Source of the DNA: Pycnococcus provasolii
Taxonomy: Eukaryota > Chlorophyta > Pseudoscourfieldiophyceae > Pseudoscourfieldiales
Reading direction: 5' to 3'
NCBI GenBank assembly: GCA_049487715.1
Contig: CP150551.1
Coordinates: 1 to 64,000, forward strand
Length of the DNA stretch: 64,000 bases
A program made the position numbers and the translations under genes. Positions 60,401 through 64,000 of the stretch are shown here, piece after piece. The number at the start of each line of letters is the position of its first letter. Within the stretch, counting starts at the first letter, position 1. Under the pieces are notes generated by a model, which saw only the letters and a list, made by a program, of their open reading frames with translations, had not been told where the DNA came from and did no database searches.

Positions 60401-63400
60401 TTGGCTCGAGCGCGCCGCCTCCTCCCAGGCTAGAGCACGCGCCTCGGCCGCCTCGAGGCGTGCCACTGTGGCAGACACCGCCGCCTCGGCATCCTTGAGG
60501 CGACTCTGGAGACCAACCACATTAGCCTGTGCCACACTCGTTGCCGAGGCTGCATCCGCGAGCTCGCGTTTTGCCGCCGCTGCATCGCGTACGGAGCTCT
60601 CGACCTCGCGGACACGCAATTCCAGCTTGGCAACCTTCTCCCTCTCCGCGGCAAGCTCCGCATTTGCCTTGTCCGCTCGCTGCTCGAGCTCATCGCCCTT
60701 CTTCTGCGCATCTGCATGTGCCGCGCTGGCACTCGCTCGCTCCGCCATCGTTTTGGCGATCTGCGACTCCATCGTCCGAATACGCTCCGCCAACTCCGCC
60801 TCGCGCTCGCCCATCTCCCTTGCCAACTTAGTTCGACCTTTTTCTGCCAACGCGAGCGCTCGTTCAGCATCGGCAAGGCTATTTGCAAGCGCATCGGCCC
60901 GTTGTGTAGCAACCGCCGTAGCAGCCTCCGCCTGTTGTCTTCTCGCGTCCGCTTCGGCATCAGTGGCTGCACCGGCAGACTTGGCCGCGTCTTCCCACGC
61001 CGCCGCACGACGTTCTACCGCGGCGAGCTTAATGCGCATAGCCTCTTGCATCGCCGACAGCTCCTCCACACGAATCTGCGCCTCGTCACGCTCCGAAGCA
61101 GCCGAGGTGCTCGATGAAGCCGCCTTCGACACTTGCTCCTGCAATTCTCCCAACCGGGCACGCAATTCCTCGGCAGCTCCGCTCGCCTCAGTTAGGGCAT
61201 TTGTCTTCTCGACAAGACGTGCCTCCGCAGCGGCTGCTACTCCCGTCGCCTTCTCTGCCGCGTCGTGTGCATCGCGCAGCGCCTTCTGATGCTCCAGTGC
61301 CGTTTTCTCCGCAGCCTGCAAGCGCGCATCGAGCGCATCACGCTGTGCCTTCACAGCTTCTGCCGTCGCATTGGCGTTGGCAACAAGTTCACGCAAGGAT
61401 TCCGCCGCGCGAGCGGATTCGGCTGCCCTTGCGGTACTCGCCTCCGCCTGCTCGCGTGCTGTTGCCGCGTCGAATCTCGCTTCCTCAGCCGCCTTTGCGT
61501 GGTCGTCGCGCTCCCTCTGCGCAGCGGCGCGTGCCGCCCTTTCCTCCTCAGCTGCAGTCTGTGCCTCCGCCATGGCATTTTCCGCAGCCTTCTGACTCGC
61601 CTCCGCCTCGCGTACCTTGGCAGTCTCGCCTGCGGCGCGCTCAGCCTCGGTCGCCATGCGCTCGCTCGCCTCTGCGGCGCGTCGCTCGGCCACGTCCAAC
61701 TGGTCGCGGAGCTCCATCACCTCCGTCTGCTTCAGCTCTAGGTCTCTTGCAAACGTCACCGCACGCTCCTCAAATGTGCGAGCTGCTGCATCTGCCGCAA
61801 AAACCTTGGCCTCACTCGCAGCACTGGCACGTTCCTCCGCAGCCTTGGCGCGCGCCTCCGCACGTGACAAAGCATCGCGCGCGATCTCCGCTTCCCTGCG
61901 CATCTCCGCCTCGGCGGCGGCCACTGCGGCGGATGCCTCGGAAGCCTCCGCGCGTGCGGATGCAAGCGCAGCGTCGCGCTCCTCCAAATTAGCCTCCGCT
62001 GTGGCGCGAGCTTCCGCCTCCAATGCAAGCTTCTTCGCCGCCGCTTCCGCCGCGGCGCCGCGCGTCCTCACCTCCTCACGCGCCGAGGCGAGTGCCGCCT
62101 CAAGCTCTGCCGTTCGTTTGCTCTCTACCGCCGTGCCGGTTGTTGCGGCCACCTCGGCAGCGCGAAGTTGTTCCTCGAGAGATGCAGCGCGCGCACGCGC
62201 GTCGTTCGTCTCACTTTGAGCTAAGGCGATAGCCTTCTTGTCGCCGTCGGCAGACGCGCGCACGGCAGCAAGCTGCGTAGCAAGCTGCGCTGCCCGCTCG
62301 GATTCAGAGAACGCCTTGGCAGATGCCTCATCAAGTTCTTCAGCCATATTCTTAACGCTTGCTTCCGCGTCAAGAGCGCGTGCCTTGTATGCCGCCTTGC
62401 GACGCTCCCCCTCGGCGAGTCTCTCACTTGCGGTATCGGCGCGATCTCGCAGCTCTTGAAGGTCATCTCGTGCGGAATCGAGCTCGGCACGCAGGTCAGC
62501 CACCTCCGATTCGGCAAGCTTGGCTCGTGCCTCCGCCGCTTCCACCGCCACACTCGTCGCCGCTCCCTGCGCTGCGCGCTGCTTGTCCTCCGCAGACGCA
62601 GCGATCTCGCTCGTGGATACGGAAAGCTCGAGTGCATTCGCGCGACTCTCCGCGGCTGCCTCGAGAGCCGTGGCTGCTGCAGCCTGCTCGCGCGCCGTGG
62701 CTAATGCCGCCTGTTCCTCGGACAGCTTTGCCTGCAGCTGTTCTATTTGCGCCGACAGGCTCTCGGCGTCCTGTACGCGCAAATCAGTTTTGGACGCTGC
62801 CGACGTCGGCCCGGCGACGTCGACGACGACGTCGCTCGCTGCAACCGTGATCTCACCTTGTGACATCTGGCGCGACTCTTCACCGACGCCGACAACTTCC
62901 CGCGTGCTGCCCAGGGAGGCTGCTGCGCGTTGCTCCGCGTCTCTCGCGCGTGCCTGTGCGGCAAGTGCCGCCTGTTCTGTCTCTCGCATGCGCTCTCTTG
63001 CCCTGGCAGCACTCTCTTCAAACTCAGCGAGTTTCTTTTCAGCAGCTGCCGCACGTTCCTCGAAGTTCAGAAGTCTCTTCTCCGTGCTGCCCACTGAAGC
63101 CGACGCCGCCTTCTTGCTTTTTCCTCCTCTCAGCGCCGACATCACACCGCTCACGATGGACCTTCGCGAACCTCCGTCTATGCTCGACGTGGGGCTTGCA
63201 CCACTCGCCTGCGACGCACCTCCTGGGCTCGGTGTCCTATCTCCCGTTGAATACGCAGCCGACGTGCCCGCGCCACCACCGCCGCCGCGACTGCCGCCGC
63301 CGCTGCTGCGCCGTTGCGTTCGTTCGTAGTGCCTCGACTGCATAGCCGTGAGCGACCACGCTGGCGGGTTTCGAAACGTCAAGACGCCGTCTATGCTCGT

Positions 63401-63754
63401 CAGGCGCGTTCCTCTGAGCGCCGACTTCGCCGACGAGGCTGATGCGGTTGCTGATGTGGACGGCGACGCTTCCAACAGTCTCGCTTCCGTTCTCCCTTGG
63501 TCGGCCGCCGACGTTTCCAGAGGAGTCCCTCGGTCTCTTACCACCGAGGGACCGGGAGAGGCTCCGAAGGGACCGCCCTGTGCACGTGGGGACAAACCGG
63601 GCGGCAAGAGCGTAGGCGGCAGAGGGTGCTCCGAGGCCGCCGTGGAATCCAAGGCTGGGACACTTCCATGATCCAAAACCAACGAGGAGGAGTCCTCGTC
63701 ACCAATTGGCAAGGCCTCAGGTAGAGAGGAGGACGGCGGCGGCATATGCGCCAT
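57431..63754 (-). CDS. Giant coiled-coil protein with myosin XI-type cargo-binding tail, no motor
   Basis: 2107 residues from an ATG in a single exon. Residues 1-215 are Ser/Pro/Gly-rich (SSSLPEALPIGDEDSSSLVL, LTSIDGVLTFRNPP). Residues about 225-1690 are nearly uninterrupted coiled coil, extremely rich in Ala, Glu, Arg. The C terminus (about 1755-2060) is a globular tail of myosin V/XI type: GFSGDRPVVACTIYATILRW, VLDRLVVSIERRIEDG, ALAFWFTNVSTLLALLQRA, YPALLFKLQLARLLEKVYRD (start of the DIL domain), FGFANVQLFNAILLRRDCCA, LSHVEFVRAGLSRLKEF, ELKNITQAVDFLSKYRD and LNRLAHMFWDD. No ATP-binding P-loop, switch or IQ motif occurs anywhere, and 246 bp upstream hold no motor sequence. It could tether myosin cargo or compete with myosins; function is inferred. 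Confidence 0.9.
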   Translation of the reverse strand: MAHMPPPSSSLPEALPIGDEDSSSLVLDHGSVPALDSTAASEHPLPPTLLPPGLSPRAQGGPFGASPGPSVVRDRGTPLETSAADQGRTEARLLEASPSTSATASASSAKSALRGTRLTSIDGVLTFRNPPAWSLTAMQSRHYERTQRRSSGGGSRGGGGGAGTSAAYSTGDRTPSPGGASQASGASPTSSIDGGSRRSIVSGVMSALRGGKSKKAASASVGSTEKRLLNFEERAAAAEKKLAEFEESAARARERMRETEQAALAAQARARDAEQRAAASLGSTREVVGVGEESRQMSQGEITVAASDVVVDVAGPTSAASKTDLRVQDAESLSAQIEQLQAKLSEEQAALATAREQAAAATALEAAAESRANALELSVSTSEIAASAEDKQRAAQGAATSVAVEAAEARAKLAESEVADLRAELDSARDDLQELRDRADTASERLAEGERRKAAYKARALDAEASVKNMAEELDEASAKAFSESERAAQLATQLAAVRASADGDKKAIALAQSETNDARARAASLEEQLRAAEVAATTGTAVESKRTAELEAALASAREEVRTRGAAAEAAAKKLALEAEARATAEANLEERDAALASARAEASEASAAVAAAEAEMRREAEIARDALSRAEARAKAAEERASAASEAKVFAADAAARTFEERAVTFARDLELKQTEVMELRDQLDVAERRAAEASERMATEAERAAGETAKVREAEASQKAAENAMAEAQTAAEEERAARAAAQRERDDHAKAAEEARFDAATAREQAEASTARAAESARAAESLRELVANANATAEAVKAQRDALDARLQAAEKTALEHQKALRDAHDAAEKATGVAAAAEARLVEKTNALTEASGAAEELRARLGELQEQVSKAASSSTSAASERDEAQIRVEELSAMQEAMRIKLAAVERRAAAWEDAAKSAGAATDAEADARRQQAEAATAVATQRADALANSLADAERALALAEKGRTKLAREMGEREAELAERIRTMESQIAKTMAERASASAAHADAQKKGDELEQRADKANAELAAEREKVAKLELRVREVESSVRDAAAAKRELADAASATSVAQANVVGLQSRLKDAEAAVSATVARLEAAEARALAWEEAARSSQSATTAAEHEARRLSELEHRMLRAEAERDEAMLRVEELQIAVAEAEEAAIAGAEAADERLKYLEQATGAAHAALEEASSAAATAEMRAAAAERSADAVAAASKAGTESTRAMEARIHELERQCAAAAAARRNAHEASHALEQRASEAERISRNLEAKLTAALARAEASERTANAWEQAASHAKDRAAAAETAASGAHDAANGMTSLSAMSYDSASLEARAIRAERRTDATASKLAQAEAREAKISEAAAQHLQRALDAEARIHTEMERRRRDSESVRLNMEEEHLSFEKRIVELEAESASAFARAAAAEAVRDALERRVAEAEAAAASASAKARMAEAEAEVRRRAAEAASASAEASGSASAASAARLGDAEARAASAEAESRAWREAASTARQRAEGAETAAAAAQERLAAAAARADAAEEAATSARQAQESALAHIEELESELANTAADAGAYEQSISHLKASIAEAEQREKALSDALLRETPSPTSASKAAADARRTQELEQRAQDALADSEQYRSELERSVALSSHARQGEREGTKLRAQLESERSQLADARGELEVVRRQLQVRENQNATLQAQLRGGLGNSSAAGGIETTPVRSEWRSSYSPTRRVAKRLEPSTEDESLLCGVVEHPMSDGFSGDRPVVACTIYATILRWGCLVAESAPVLDRLVVSIERRIEDGARNVNALAFWFTNVSTLLALLQRAPLSTPSLVKPEADDDAVYPALLFKLQLARLLEKVYRDLRDEVKNSAAPLLKRCTLDPRRRPENASPLAGTSMNPWGDLVRFYDDLVRALMDNRVSNFVTRRLFKQVFGFANVQLFNAILLRRDCCALSHVEFVRAGLSRLKEFSQSPVCSKILGDAWTELKNITQAVDFLSKYRDNSSLSEVASELCSSLSVAQLNRLAHMFWDDTGGGAQMNVAVRASLERLAQGESASATPRAFLMDDDASVPFALDTAANYMPDISYKHLPIVPSLRGYESFHFLEQEEQEE

Positions 63755-64000
63755 GGAGCACTTGTCGTCGTGTGGTGTGCTGATCTACCCCTGAGAGAGA
63801 AAATGGGGAAAGCGGGAAAGAAAGAAACCCGGAATAGTCGGGCCGCAGCATCTGATTCGGGGTTAGTGATTCGACCTCTAAAGTCTAAACTCGCAGTGAC
63901 GCAGAACACGCAGTGGCCCCACCCAGGTCGCAGAGACTGACTGGTGGTTTCGAAAGGGGAAAGGGCCGACTTCAGGGGTTGGAGGGAGGGAGGGATCCCA
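63755..64000. other. Upstream region of the coiled-coil/DIL gene
   Basis: 246 bp to the window end with no recognised gene; only short frames. Confidence 0.4.

Noticed and set aside
60087-61992. Long plus-strand frames of 400 and 292 codons opposite the coiled-coil gene
   Set aside because: Ala/Ser- and Pro/Arg-rich shadows created by the Ala/Glu/Arg codons of the minus-strand rod.

Overview
The window is one end of a nuclear chromosome of a photosynthetic eukaryote, most likely a green alga of prasinophyte grade. Support comes from a terminal (CCCTAA)n telomere at base 9, GC-rich and intron-poor genes with short GT-AG introns, and a complete four-module PHYLLO gene for phylloquinone synthesis. 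PHYLLO and adenylosuccinate lyase both begin with Arg/Ser/Ala-rich leaders that look like simple plastid transit peptides. Neither has the hydrophobic signal peptide that a secondary plastid would require, which favours a primary plastid. Cilium-associated (CFAP20DC-like) and myosin XI-tail genes are also present. The species is not identified; the lineage is inference.

Layout. 1-3.9 kb is subtelomeric: telomere, hairpin repeats, an interstitial telomeric array that turns into a 12-bp satellite, and two broken Copia retroelement pieces in opposite orientations next to degenerate telomeric repeats. 3.9-43.7 kb is a dense housekeeping block: an EF-hand channel-like protein, a CCCH protein related to RNF113/Cwc24, a RING-CH protein, a lipase maturation factor homologue, TRM1, PP5, an Mpv17-like protein, a PAS1-like FKBP-TPR protein, TYW1, PHYLLO, ADSL, CFAP20DC-like, an ARM-UIM protein, a large EF-hand/SAM protein, TOP3B, an unknown protein and a SWEET. 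43.7-45.3 kb is gene-poor. 45.3-48.8 kb is a SCAPER homologue.

49-57.4 kb looks like an accessory, secretory-pathway region: a trypsin-like protease, a frame-disrupted secreted Cache protein, a frame-disrupted secreted class 3 lipase, an FHA-parvulin isomerase, a GT92-like transferase and a truncated fucosyltransferase-like fragment. 57.4-63.75 kb is one 2107-residue protein: about 1450 residues of coiled coil ending in a myosin V/XI-type cargo-binding globular tail (DIL domain), with no motor. This is the most unusual gene here.

No operons apply. Many genes are divergent pairs over short shared intergenic regions (TYW1/PHYLLO, ADSL/CFAP20DC, TOP3B/unknown). Translation starts were set to the first in-frame ATG; several open frames extend further upstream only through GTG or TTG. 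Four introns were placed by eye from GT-AG signals and family alignment: ADSL, TOP3B, SWEET and SCAPER. No tRNA, rRNA or CRISPR array was seen.
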